From Vibrio brasiliensis LMG 20546 (GTDB lineage Bacteria > Pseudomonadota > Gammaproteobacteria > Enterobacterales > Vibrionaceae): DNA of 64,000 nucleotides. The notes beneath the pieces were generated by a model. It was not told the DNA's origin and did not search any database. It saw only the letters and a list, made by a program, of their open reading frames with translations. Position 1 is the stretch's first letter; every line of letters starts with the position of its first letter. Positions 56,327-64,000 of this stretch are shown piece by piece. The stretch covers positions 19,390 to 83,389 of the forward strand of contig NZ_AEVS01000028.1 in assembly GCF_000189255.1 (NCBI RefSeq), given 5' to 3'. The position numbers and the translations under genes were made by a program.

Positions 56327-57157
56327 ATGATTATTAAAGCAAATAACAAATCATTAGACCTGTCACAACCTCAGGTGATGGGTATTTTAAACGTCACTCC
56401 AGATTCATTTTCCGACGGCGGGAAATACCATTCACTAGACAATGCTCTAACTCAGGCAAACAAAATGATTGCTGCGGGTGTCACTATTCTCGATATTGGT
56501 GGTGAATCAACTCGTCCGGGAGCTCCGGATGTCGCCCTTGAAGAAGAGCTTGAGCGTGTTATCCCTGTAATTCGCGCCATTCGCGAGCAGCATGATGTGT
56601 GGATCTCTGTCGATACCAGTAAAGCTGAAGTTATGCGTCAGGCTGCTTTAGCAGGGGCTGATATCATTAATGACGTGCGAGCGTTACAAGAGCCGGGAGC
56701 ACTTGAAGTAGCCGCAGAGGCCGGGTTACCAATCTGCCTGATGCATATGCAAGGGCAACCACGCACTATGCAGGCTAATCCTCATTACGACGACCTGCTT
56801 AAAGAGGTGTCAGAGTTTCTTGAAGAGCGTATTGCGGCATGTGAAGCGGTTGGTATTACACGCGACCAACTGATCCTTGACCCCGGTTTCGGGTTTGGTA
56901 AAACGCTTGAGCATAACTACCATATGCTGGCGAATCTGGAGCAGTTTCATCAATTTGGCTTGCCGATCCTTGCTGGAATGTCGCGTAAGTCTATGCTGTT
57001 TAAATTACTTGATAAAGCGCCGGACGAGTGTGTTGCGGCGAGCATTAGTTGCGCTACAATCGCAGCTATGAAAGGTGCACAGATTATTCGTGTGCACGAT
57101 TTTGAACAAACGCTTGATGCTATGAAAATTGTCTCAATGGTTACTCAAAACCGCTGA
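56327..57157 (+). CDS. folP: Dihydropteroate synthase
   Basis: A 276-aa folate enzyme that joins p-aminobenzoate to the pterin, the target of sulfonamides. Signatures NVTPDSFSDGG, GGESTRPGA and DPGFGFGKT are present. The start is ATG at 56327 (MIIKANNKSLDLSQPQVMG), aligned with E. coli FolP. A longer TTG start at 56261 would run through the ftsH terminator and is excluded. glmM follows by 30 bp. It is chromosomal and not a sul-type gene. Confidence 0.95.
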   Translation: MIIKANNKSLDLSQPQVMGILNVTPDSFSDGGKYHSLDNALTQANKMIAAGVTILDIGGESTRPGAPDVALEEELERVIPVIRAIREQHDVWISVDTSKAEVMRQAALAGADIINDVRALQEPGALEVAAEAGLPICLMHMQGQPRTMQANPHYDDLLKEVSEFLEERIAACEAVGITRDQLILDPGFGFGKTLEHNYHMLANLEQFHQFGLPILAGMSRKSMLFKLLDKAPDECVAASISCATIAAMKGAQIIRVHDFEQTLDAMKIVSMVTQNR

Positions 57158-57187
57158 GCAGAAAAATGATTATAAAAAGGATTCACT

Positions 57188-58528
57188 ATGTCTGATAAGA
57201 GACGTTATTTTGGTACTGATGGTGTACGTGGCAAAGTTGGCCAATATCCAATTACACCGGATTTCGTACTTAAGCTGGGTTGGGCAGCAGGTCGCGTATT
57301 GGCTAAGCAAGGAACTAAGAAAGTAATTATCGGTAAAGATACCCGTATTTCTGGTTATATGCTTGAGTCTGCGCTTGAAGCAGGTCTGGCAGCCGCTGGT
57401 CTTAAGGCTACATTTACTGGTCCAATGCCAACTCCGGCAGTGGCTTACTTAACGCAAACTTTCCGTGCAGAAGCGGGGATTGTTATCTCTGCATCTCACA
57501 ACCCTTATTACGACAACGGTATTAAGTTCTTCTCTTCTGAAGGGACCAAGCTACCTGATGATATCGAGCTGGCTATCGAAGCTGAGCTAGATAAAGAGAT
57601 CGAATGTGTTGAGTCAGCTGAGCTGGGTAAAGCGACACGTCTTAACGATGCAGCAGGTCGCTACATTGAATTCTGTAAGAGTACTTTCCCTTCAGAACTA
57701 AGCTTAGCGGGACAGAAAATCGTTGTTGACTGCGCGCACGGCGCAACCTACCACATCGCTCCAGCGGTATTTAGCGAATTAGGCGCTGAAGTGATCGCTA
57801 TGGGTGTTGAGCCGAATGGTACCAACATTAACCATGAAGTTGGCGCGACAGATGTTCGTGCTCTACAACAGCGTGTTGTTGAAGAAGGCGCGGCACTAGG
57901 CCTTGCGTTTGACGGTGATGGCGACCGCATCATTATGGTTGATCACTTGGGCAACAAGGTTGATGGTGACCAAATCGCTTACATCATTGCGCGTGATGCA
58001 CTGCGTCGAGGTGAGCTTAAAGGCGGTGTTGTTGGCACTCTTATGACTAACCTGGGCATGGAAAACGGCTTGAAACAGCTAGGTATTCCATTTGTTCGTG
58101 CCGCAGTTGGCGACCGTTACGTGATGGAGCAACTTCTGCAGAAAGGCTGGAAGATTGGTGCTGAAAACTCAGGTCACGTTATCCTGCTGGACAAAGTGAC
58201 CACTGGTGATGCGATTGTTGCAGCGCTGCAGGTGTTAGCATCTGTGGTAGGCAGTGATATGTCATTGCATGATTTATCACAAGGTATGACGCTATACCCT
58301 CAGGTTCTTGAGAACGTTCGCTTCCAGGGTGATTCTAATCCACTTGAAGCCGAAGCGGTTAAACAGGCAACTGCGGAAGTTGAAGCGGAATTAGGTGATA
58401 AAGGTCGAGTACTACTGCGTAAGTCGGGTACAGAGCCGTTAATCCGCGTCATGGTTGAAGGTGAAGATGGAGAGCTAGTTCAGTCATCTGCACTGAAAAT
58501 TGCCGCGGCAGTAAAAGCCAGCTTCTAA
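57188..58528 (+). CDS. glmM: Phosphoglucosamine mutase GlmM
   Basis: A 446-aa enzyme interconverting glucosamine-6-P and glucosamine-1-P on the way to UDP-GlcNAc for peptidoglycan and LPS. The phosphoserine loop is ISASHNP with S103, the metal loop is AFDGDGDRI and the phosphate-binding loop is [11 protein letters not shown]. It is the last gene of the rlmE-ftsH-folP-glmM run, as in E. coli, and ends in a strong terminator. In E. coli secG comes next; it is not present here. Confidence 0.96.
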   Translation: MSDKRRYFGTDGVRGKVGQYPITPDFVLKLGWAAGRVLAKQGTKKVIIGKDTRISGYMLESALEAGLAAAGLKATFTGPMPTPAVAYLTQTFRAEAGIVISASHNPYYDNGIKFFSSEGTKLPDDIELAIEAELDKEIECVESAELGKATRLNDAAGRYIEFCKSTFPSELSLAGQKIVVDCAHGATYHIAPAVFSELGAEVIAMGVEPNGTNINHEVGATDVRALQQRVVEEGAALGLAFDGDGDRIIMVDHLGNKVDGDQIAYIIARDALRRGELKGGVVGTLMTNLGMENGLKQLGIPFVRAAVGDRYVMEQLLQKGWKIGAENSGHVILLDKVTTGDAIVAALQVLASVVGSDMSLHDLSQGMTLYPQVLENVRFQGDSNPLEAEAVKQATAEVEAELGDKGRVLLRKSGTEPLIRVMVEGEDGELVQSSALKIAAAVKASF

Positions 58529-58541
58529 TCAAAGCATAAAT

Positions 58542-58574
58542 AAAAGCGCCACCTAATCAGGTGGCGCTTTTTAG
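58542..58574. terminator. glmM terminator (bidirectional)
   Basis: AAAAGCGCCACCT pairs with AGGTGGCGCTTTT across AATC, a 13-bp perfect stem with a T-run on the plus strand and one on the minus strand for the opposing DUF2541-like gene. Confidence 0.94.
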
Positions 58575-58590
58575 ATCAGCCGAGTTATTG

Positions 58591-59034
58591 TTACTCTTCT
58601 TCAGTGCGTTTTTTACCCCACACTTCAATTTTAGCTTTCTTGCTCAGTCCGACAGCATTAAGTGTCGTGCTTCCCCAGCTATCGTAAGTCATGTCTAACT
58701 TTTTAAACTTAGCGTTCTCGTTACCAGGCAGAGTCCATGCTCTGGTCGACATTCCTTTGGTTAAGGTGCCCATTGATTTAAGTTCTTTGCTGCTGCCATC
58801 AGACATAGTCACGACGATGTTTTTAAGATTAACCGTGCCCTGGACTACTTTGATTTTAATCTTACTGAAATTACGTTGACTAATATAAGCAAGGGGCTCA
58901 ACGGTATCGGTCTCAGATTTATAGTTGACCACTTTATCACTGATCATGACCCAGCCATCGCTCTCTTTAGCGAAAGTATGAGGAGCGAAAAAGATAACCA
59001 ATGATGAAAGTAAAAGGGTGATGAAATGTTTCAT
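58591..59034 (-). CDS. Secreted DUF2541-like protein
   Basis: A 147-aa exported protein of unknown function. ATG at 59034 has GAGG five bases upstream; the signal peptide is MKHFITLLLSSLVIFFAPHTFA, cut before KESDG. The mature part is about 125 residues and looks all-beta: strands around KIKIKVVQGTVNLKNIVVT and KLDMTYDSWGS...AKIEVWGKK. This strand arrangement resembles the DUF2541/YaaI family, but the match is by eye. No cysteines are present, so no disulfides. It shares the glmM terminator. The open frame reaches back to 59130, overlapping holD, but lacks family sequence. Confidence 0.7.
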   Translation of the reverse strand: MKHFITLLLSSLVIFFAPHTFAKESDGWVMISDKVVNYKSETDTVEPLAYISQRNFSKIKIKVVQGTVNLKNIVVTMSDGSSKELKSMGTLTKGMSTRAWTLPGNENAKFKKLDMTYDSWGSTTLNAVGLSKKAKIEVWGKKRTEEE

Positions 59035-59089
59035 AGTGCCTCTGTGTTTTATGTTACGATTGCCTCGTTCTAACCAGTGACGAATCCAT

Positions 59090-59488
59090 ATGCCACAACA
59101 CGAGATAGAGTATTTACAAGAGATGGGCATTCAGTGCTATGAGCTGAGCCATCCGGAACGACTGCAAGGCTATCAAGCACCTTGCATAGCTTTGCAAGCG
59201 TCTTGTCAACTTCTGCTGGTCTCACCTCAATATCCGAAAAATGAGACAGCAATTATGTTTGAAAAGGTCTTGAAGAGTATCAATCTCGGCTTGGGACAGG
59301 CACAACACATCTATCCGCAGCAAGTTAGTCAGCTCGCTGAGCATCAGTTAGAGTGGATTTGGTTTGCAGGTTGTGACGCTCAACCAGAGCTGGAAGGTAA
59401 GATTCTTTCTTCACCTTTACTTAGCGATATCGATGGCAATAATGAGCAGCGTCGAGCGCTGTGGCAACAAATCTGCTCCTACAAGTAA
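59090..59488 (+). CDS. holD: DNA polymerase III psi subunit
   Basis: A 132-aa subunit that links the clamp loader to chi and single-stranded DNA-binding protein. It is weakly conserved, but MPQHEIEYLQEMGIQCYELSHP and the placement directly before rimI with a two-base gap are as in E. coli (where they overlap). The length fits (137 aa in E. coli). ATG at 59090, with no strong Shine-Dalgarno. It is divergent from the DUF2541-like gene, 55 bp away. Confidence 0.85.
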   Translation: MPQHEIEYLQEMGIQCYELSHPERLQGYQAPCIALQASCQLLLVSPQYPKNETAIMFEKVLKSINLGLGQAQHIYPQQVSQLAEHQLEWIWFAGCDAQPELEGKILSSPLLSDIDGNNEQRRALWQQICSYK

Positions 59489-59490
59489 TC

Positions 59491-59934
59491 ATGCTAACTA
59501 TCACACCTTTAATGCCTGAACACTTAGATCAAGTGTGGCAAATTGAACGTCAGGCACATTCGCACCCATGGTCTGAAAATATGGTCAGAGACATCAACAG
59601 TCGTGGTGGCTGCCATCATGTTCTGACTGATGATAATCAGGTAGTGGGGTACTTTTATGCGCAGAATATTGTTGGCGAAGTGACTCTGTTGAACATCGCT
59701 GTAGCGCCTGCTAATCAGGGTAAAGGCTATGGTAAGAAGCTGATGGATGCGTTTCTTGATATGTGTGAAAAAGCTAAGGCTGAAAGTGCATGGCTTGAGG
59801 TGCGAGAAAGCAACCACAATGCGTTTGGCTTATACGAGTCTATCGGCTTTAATGAAGTCGATCGCCGCCGTAATTACTATCCGACGGCATCTGGGAAAGA
59901 AGATGCCATCATCATGAGTTACATCTTCTTCTAG
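59491..59934 (+). CDS. rimI: Ribosomal protein S18 alanine N-acetyltransferase RimI
   Basis: A 148-aa GNAT acetyltransferase that modifies the N-terminus of ribosomal protein S18. The acetyl-CoA loop is QGKGYGKKLM near residues 79-88. The C-terminus has ESIGFNEVDRRRNYYPT, which matches E. coli RimI. The start is ATG at 59491 (MLTITPLMPEHLDQVWQIE), two bases after the holD stop. A GTG at 59461 would overlap holD, but its extra residues have no homology. Translation is probably coupled to holD. Confidence 0.93.
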   Translation: MLTITPLMPEHLDQVWQIERQAHSHPWSENMVRDINSRGGCHHVLTDDNQVVGYFYAQNIVGEVTLLNIAVAPANQGKGYGKKLMDAFLDMCEKAKAESAWLEVRESNHNAFGLYESIGFNEVDRRRNYYPTASGKEDAIIMSYIFF

Positions 59935-59939
59935 TGTGA

Positions 59940-61991
59940 TTATTTCTGAACCGCTTTTACCATAGTTGGTTCATCAACCTGATAGTAGTTTTTCTCAAAG
60001 CGCTCGTTCAGCTCTGAAGCAGGCAGCGGCTTATCAAACAAGTAGCCTTGGAACTGAGCACAGCCTAGCTGTTTCAAGGCTTGTAGTTCATAGGCGTCTT
60101 CTACACCTTCAGCGATTACTTCCAGCTTCAGTCTCTGAGCTGTCATAATAATGGTATCGACAATTGCCTGATCACTCTCATCCAGGTGTAACTGGGTGAC
60201 GAAAGAACGGTCAATTTTTAGTACGTCGACCGACAGGTGCTTGAGGTAACGTAGTGAGGAGTAGCCAGTACCGAAGTCATCAATAGAGGTCTTAAGGTTG
60301 TGCTCCTTCAGTTCCTTCATCTTCTGAATCGCGGCATCGACATTTTCCAACAACAAGTTTTCGGTAATCTCTAACTCAATATGCTCGCCATCTATACCAG
60401 CTTGAGTGAGTGAATCAACGATATGCTCGACAAATGAACTCTGTGAGAACTGCAGTGGACTGATATTGATGGCTAAACGACGGAATGTGTCTGGTAGCAC
60501 GTCTTGCTTCTTCCATGAGGCATACTGATAACAGGCTTGCTCAATAATCCAGTTACCGATCTGAAGTATCTGCCCCGTCTCTTCCGCAATTGGCATAAAC
60601 ACCCCAGGTGGCAACACACCTTTTTCAGGGTGGTTCCAGCGAATCAATGCCTCGACGCCAATGATATTGTGCTTATCGTCAACTTGCGGTTGGTAGTAAA
60701 GCTCCAGTTGTCCCTTATTAAGCGCCTCATGAAGACCTTTTTCGATTTCCAGAAATGACTCAACCTGAGCTTGCATCTCTGGTTCATAGAACATGTATTT
60801 GTTACGACCAGCAACTTTGGCACGGTACAGAGCAGTATCGGCCTGACGCAGTACATCAATGTTAGTGCTACCTACAGATGGGAAAACGGCAATACCAACA
60901 CTGACGGTACAGTAAAGCTGGTGATCATCGATTGAGTATGGGTTAGAGACCAGTGCCAATAGCTGTTGAGCAAGTTCATGAGCTTTTTCAGTACTGGTAT
61001 TAGGCAGTAACAGAGCAAACTCATCCCCGCCAATACGCGCGGCAGTAAAGTCGCTCTTTAACCAAGCCTCAATCCGTTTTGAGATCGCCTTAATAAGGTT
61101 GTCACCAATGGTGTGTCCGAGTGAGTCATTGATAGTTTTGAAACGATCCAAATCGAGGTAGAACAGCGCGCCAGCCTGGTTGCTCGTGTTGGCATCGTCG
61201 ATCGACTTGCCTAGAAGCTGTAAAAGCAGGCTACGGTTTGCCAGCCCAGTCAGTGAATCGTAATAAGCCAGTTGATTCAGTTTCACTTCAGCAGCTTCTC
61301 TGTCTTTCCACAAAGTATGGAACGTTTTAGCTAGCTGGCCCAGCTCATCGTCTCTGTTCAGGGTTTGTGGGGGCAGATCGCTTTTGTTGTCTTGCAGTGA
61401 TCTTACCCAGTCGATAAGGGTGACGAGCGGCTTGGACAGCTTCTGATAGAAAAACATCAGCAAAATCGAGGTTAGCAAGATGTTCCGGAACAGGTCGAAT
61501 AGCAAGATCTGGGTTGTCTTGGCGATGAAGTCTTTCGCTATGTAAGCCCCGTTTACCGAAAAGCTTAGGGTACCCACTACTACATGAGAGTTAGGTTGAT
61601 GCAGATCGGTAGTAAAAATAGGCGTGGTTGGGGTTAAGTAGCTGGAAAGCGCTTCAGTGAAATTACTCTGCAGAGAGACATTGCGTTCTCTCTGAGTCAG
61701 GGTGTCGCCAAAGTCATCGACAATTTGTACTTTATATACTGCATTATCCATCATCAGGCTCGATGCGACCTGTTCAGCTAACAGCTGATTGAGGTGATAC
61801 GCGGCCTGACTGGCGTTAGAGTAGTTTTGAAGTAACTTGAACTGATAATGCTCTTGAATGCGCTTTTGCTCCTGATGGAGATCCACCAAGATATGATACA
61901 GGCTGAAACAGATCCCCAGGATCACAGAGACCAGGAAAACAGTTTTCGCTTGTCGAAAAGCTAATGAGTTAATTTTTTTGCTTTTAGGCAT
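59940..61991 (-). CDS. Membrane GGDEF-EAL protein (c-di-GMP turnover)
   Basis: A 683-aa protein. Membrane segments near 13-35 and 162-186 bracket a periplasmic sensor of about 125 residues, followed by HAMP-like linker (LVTLIDWVRSL) and a GGDEF domain with RIGGDEF intact (321-325). An EAL domain with EALIRW (447-449), ITENLL and DDFGTGYSSLRYL follows. Both catalytic signatures look intact, so it could make or break c-di-GMP; the phosphodiesterase reaction is expected to be dominant in many such proteins. The product-inhibition RxxD site is not visible. The V. cholerae gene next to prfC, from memory VC0658, is similar. It is divergent from prfC. Confidence 0.92.
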   Translation of the reverse strand: MPKSKKINSLAFRQAKTVFLVSVILGICFSLYHILVDLHQEQKRIQEHYQFKLLQNYSNASQAAYHLNQLLAEQVASSLMMDNAVYKVQIVDDFGDTLTQRERNVSLQSNFTEALSSYLTPTTPIFTTDLHQPNSHVVVGTLSFSVNGAYIAKDFIAKTTQILLFDLFRNILLTSILLMFFYQKLSKPLVTLIDWVRSLQDNKSDLPPQTLNRDDELGQLAKTFHTLWKDREAAEVKLNQLAYYDSLTGLANRSLLLQLLGKSIDDANTSNQAGALFYLDLDRFKTINDSLGHTIGDNLIKAISKRIEAWLKSDFTAARIGGDEFALLLPNTSTEKAHELAQQLLALVSNPYSIDDHQLYCTVSVGIAVFPSVGSTNIDVLRQADTALYRAKVAGRNKYMFYEPEMQAQVESFLEIEKGLHEALNKGQLELYYQPQVDDKHNIIGVEALIRWNHPEKGVLPPGVFMPIAEETGQILQIGNWIIEQACYQYASWKKQDVLPDTFRRLAINISPLQFSQSSFVEHIVDSLTQAGIDGEHIELEITENLLLENVDAAIQKMKELKEHNLKTSIDDFGTGYSSLRYLKHLSVDVLKIDRSFVTQLHLDESDQAIVDTIIMTAQRLKLEVIAEGVEDAYELQALKQLGCAQFQGYLFDKPLPASELNERFEKNYYQVDEPTMVKAVQK

Positions 61992-62153
61992 AGTTCAGAT
62001 CAGTTCCCTCTACTCCTTTAGTTATAGCTCATATTTATTGATATTTTAATTTGTAGCTAAATTGGAGGCCTTTTTTGCTCAATTTCATTGATGAAGTTGC
62101 TCCCTAGTTCAATATAAGCGAAAATACCGCGCAAAATTGAATCGAACCGCTAG

Positions 62154-62183
62154 AGCTAGAGTAAAGACTAGTCTTCTCTAGCT
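62154..62183. promoter_or_regulatory. Dyad in the prfC leader
   Basis: AGCTAGAG...CTCTAGCT form the outer arms and AAGAC-TA-GTCTT the inner, with a two-base bulge (TA at 62162-62163). It ends 23 bp before the prfC ATG. It may be a DNA operator for prfC or the divergent GGDEF-EAL gene, or an RNA hairpin that affects ribosome access. Confidence 0.5.
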
Positions 62184-62206
62184 TATAGACAGAAGAAGAC
62201 CCTCTC

Positions 62207-63796
62207 ATGTCAAATACCCCTTTTCTAGGCGAAGTTTCTAAGCGTAGAACATTCGCAATCATCTCGCACCCAGATGCGGGTAAAACAACCATTACTGAAA
62301 AAGTACTACTGTTCGGACGCGCTATCCAAACTGCCGGTACGGTTAAAGGTCGCGGTTCTGCTCAACATGCCAAGTCCGACTGGATGGAAATGGAAAAAGA
62401 GCGTGGTATCTCGGTAACAACTTCTGTAATGCAGTTCCCTTATAACGAGTGCCTGGTCAACCTGCTTGATACTCCGGGACACGAAGACTTCTCGGAAGAT
62501 ACCTACCGTACTCTTACGGCTGTCGATTCATGTCTGATGGTAATCGACGCAGCAAAAGGTGTCGAGGACCGTACTCGCAAACTGATGGAAGTAACACGTT
62601 TACGTGATACACCAATTGTAACCTTCATGAACAAACTGGACCGTGACATCCGCGATCCAATGGAGCTACTAGACGAAGTCGAAAGCGAACTTAATATGTC
62701 TTGTGCGCCTATTTCATGGCCAATTGGTTGTGGTAAAGAGTTCAAAGGTGTTTACCACATCCACCGCGATGAGACGATTCTGTACAGCACTGGTCAGGGC
62801 CATACCATCCAAGACTCTCGCATCATTAAAGGTCTGGATAACCCAGAACTTGATGAGGCAGTTGGTGCTGATCTAGCAGAGCAGTTGCGTGAAGAGCTAG
62901 AGCTGGTTATTGGTGCATGCCCTGAGTTCGACCAAGAGTTGTTCTTAGCAGGCGAACTGACGCCAGTATACTTTGGTACTGCACTAGGTAACTTTGGTGT
63001 TGACCATATGCTAGATGGCTTGACTGAGTGGGCTCCGGCACCGATGCCGCGTCAGGCTAACGAACGTGAAGTAGAAGCAGGTGAAGAGAACTTCACAGGT
63101 TTCGTGTTTAAGATTCAAGCCAACATGGATCCTAAGCACCGCGACCGTATCGCATTCATGCGTATTGTATCGGGTACCTACAAGCAAGGTATGAAGATGA
63201 ACCATGTACGTATTGGTAAGCAGATTAACATTTCAGATGCTGTAACCTTTATGGCGGGTGACCGTTCACGTGCTGAAAATGCGTATGCAGGTGACATCAT
63301 TGGTCTTCACAACCACGGTACCATCCAGATTGGTGATACCTTTACTCAAGGTGAAGCGCTGAAGTTCTCAGGTATTCCAAACTTCGCACCTGAGCTGTTC
63401 CGTCGTATTCGCCTAAGAGATCCTCTAAAGCAGAAGCAGCTACTAAAAGGTCTGGTTCAGCTTTCTGAAGAGGGTGCCGTTCAGGTATTCCGTCCTTTGC
63501 AAAACAACGATCTAATCGTAGGCGCAGTAGGTGTGCTTCAGTTTGACGTAGTAGTGGCCCGTCTAAAAGCTGAGTACAACGTAGAAGCAATCTACGAAAG
63601 CGTAAACGTAGCAACAGCACGTTGGGTAGAGTGTGAAGATGGTAAGAAACTGGATGAGTTCCAGCGTAAGAACCAAACGAACCTGGCACTAGATGGCGGC
63701 GATAACCTGACCTACATCGCACCAACTATGGTTAACCTGAATCTGGCGAAAGAGCGTTTCCCAGATGTAGAGTTCCGCGCAACACGCGAACACTAA
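62207..63796 (+). CDS. prfC: Peptide chain release factor 3 (GTPase)
   Basis: A 529-aa GTPase that recycles RF1 and RF2 from the ribosome. The P-loop is SHPDAGKT near residues 20-27, G3 is [13 protein letters not shown], and G4 is NKLD. All conserved switch residues are present and the length equals E. coli RF3. ATG at 62207 is preceded by a Shine-Dalgarno of only moderate quality (GAAGA). The codon use indicates high expression. A palindrome-type element and then an intrinsic terminator follow. Confidence 0.97.
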   Translation: MSNTPFLGEVSKRRTFAIISHPDAGKTTITEKVLLFGRAIQTAGTVKGRGSAQHAKSDWMEMEKERGISVTTSVMQFPYNECLVNLLDTPGHEDFSEDTYRTLTAVDSCLMVIDAAKGVEDRTRKLMEVTRLRDTPIVTFMNKLDRDIRDPMELLDEVESELNMSCAPISWPIGCGKEFKGVYHIHRDETILYSTGQGHTIQDSRIIKGLDNPELDEAVGADLAEQLREELELVIGACPEFDQELFLAGELTPVYFGTALGNFGVDHMLDGLTEWAPAPMPRQANEREVEAGEENFTGFVFKIQANMDPKHRDRIAFMRIVSGTYKQGMKMNHVRIGKQINISDAVTFMAGDRSRAENAYAGDIIGLHNHGTIQIGDTFTQGEALKFSGIPNFAPELFRRIRLRDPLKQKQLLKGLVQLSEEGAVQVFRPLQNNDLIVGAVGVLQFDVVVARLKAEYNVEAIYESVNVATARWVECEDGKKLDEFQRKNQTNLALDGGDNLTYIAPTMVNLNLAKERFPDVEFRATREH

Positions 63797-63920
63797 TCTT
63801 CTTCGCCTTTGCTGCGATAGCGGTGTTGACTGCGTAAACTCACCTTGGTCACGTAGTGTACTACGCTCCCAAGGCTGAGTTTACTTGTCGCCTTGCTCTC
63901 ACAACAAATGCTTTGAAGAT
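63796..63920. repeat. 125-bp hairpin-type intergenic element after prfC
   Basis: An almost perfect nested inverted repeat. The core at 63834-63884 has three nested arm pairs: GTAAACTCA/TGAGTTTAC, CCTTGG/CCAAGG and CGTAGT/ACTACG, around a GT centre. The flanks are also partly complementary: ATCTTC (63796-63801) pairs with GAAGAT (63915-63920), and TTTG and AGC blocks also pair. The element begins one base before the prfC stop codon's last base. It has no ORF. This looks like a dispersed Vibrio palindromic element rather than a simple terminator. Confidence 0.8.
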
Positions 63921-63944
63921 GGAGTGATAATCTCAGTTGTATAA

Positions 63945-63972
63945 ATGCCGCCCTTACAGGCGGTATTTTTTT
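63945..63972 (+). terminator. prfC intrinsic terminator
   Basis: ATGCCGCC pairs with GGCGGTAT (one G-T pair) across a six-base loop, followed by seven T. It lies 25 bp beyond the hairpin element, about 150 bp after prfC. Confidence 0.85.
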
Positions 63973-63975
63973 AGA

Positions 63976-64000
63976 TTCGAGATCGGACTTCGTCCTCGTA
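63976..64000. repeat. CGAGA/GGACTTCGTCC repeat unit, cut by window edge
   Basis: The last 25 bp contain CGAGA and the palindrome GGACTTCGTCC. This has the same structure as the units at 10489-10571, and like them it directly follows a terminator. The rest lies outside the window. Confidence 0.55.

Noticed and set aside
59035-59130. Longer secreted DUF2541-like gene from 59130
   Set aside because: It would overlap holD head to head and hide the signal peptide that starts at 59034.
59461-59490. rimI from GTG 59461
   Set aside because: E. coli RimI aligns from the ATG at 59491; the extra residues have no homology.

Overview
The window looks like chromosomal DNA of a Vibrio (Vibrionaceae, Gammaproteobacteria). 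The gene order hrpB-mrcB-acnB-yacL-glnK, fbpABC, the chitobiose operon with chiS, rsmC, hemL-erpA, vexEF, shyC, tyrS, dacB, ompU, greA, yhbY, rlmE-ftsH-folP-glmM matches, from memory, the V. cholerae chromosome 1 block around VC0600-VC0639. The last part (holD, rimI, a GGDEF-EAL protein, prfC) also has Vibrio relatives, but I recall it lying elsewhere. Key residues of the chitin proteins keep V. cholerae / V. proteolyticus numbering (ChiS H469 and D772, chitobiose phosphorylase D492). The species cannot be fixed from the sequence. I see no insertion sequence, prophage, integron, CRISPR array, rRNA or tRNA. This is core genome, and the unusual material is in leaders and between genes.

Layout. 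1-5.2 kb: sfsA (partial), hrpB and mrcB. 5.2-7.5 kb: a secreted patatin fused to an outer-membrane barrel. 7.8-11.2 kb: acnB with a mini-ORF overlapping its start, a palindrome cluster, a 14-copy 7-bp tandem array and yacL. 11.2-13 kb: glnK-amtB behind a sigma-54 promoter and an NtrC-like palindrome. 13-17 kb: the fbpABC ferric iron importer behind a Fur-like box. 17-18 kb: a ribbon-helix-helix protein and a DJ-1/PfpI protein. 18-32.5 kb: a ten-gene minus-strand operon for uptake and breakdown of chitin disaccharides. 33.2-36.6 kb: chiS, its sensor-regulator. 36.8-41.1 kb: rsmC, an AI-2E-type permease, a 39-residue Cys-rich membrane peptide, hemL and erpA. 41.4-46.9 kb: the vexEF efflux pair and the LytM endopeptidase shyC. 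47-49.5 kb: tyrS, then an MgtE-type transporter behind a structured leader. 49.5-53.4 kb: dacB, ompU, greA and yhbY. 53.5-58.5 kb: rlmE-ftsH-folP-glmM. 58.6-64 kb: a secreted DUF2541-like protein, holD-rimI, a GGDEF-EAL protein, prfC and a 125-bp hairpin element.

How the genes work together. In the chitin block, outer-membrane-permeant (GlcNAc)2 is bound in the periplasm by the solute-binding protein, which is also known to hold ChiS inactive, and is imported by the two-permease, two-ATPase transporter. It is then split by the GH94 phosphorylase to GlcNAc-1-P plus GlcNAc, trimmed by the GH20 and GH9 enzymes, phosphorylated by the BadF-type kinase, and fed to central metabolism through the phosphohexomutase. 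Cell-wall genes recur (PBP1b, PBP4, ShyC, GlmM).

The most interesting unexplained signal is the leader of the MgtE-type transporter (about 48.35-48.65 kb). It holds a 5' hairpin, a 14-codon ORF with a His-Pro-Pro stretch and an intrinsic-terminator-like hairpin. The terminator's 5' arm is exactly complementary to the 3' arm of the first hairpin, which is the layout of an attenuator. A similar early terminator sits in front of greA.
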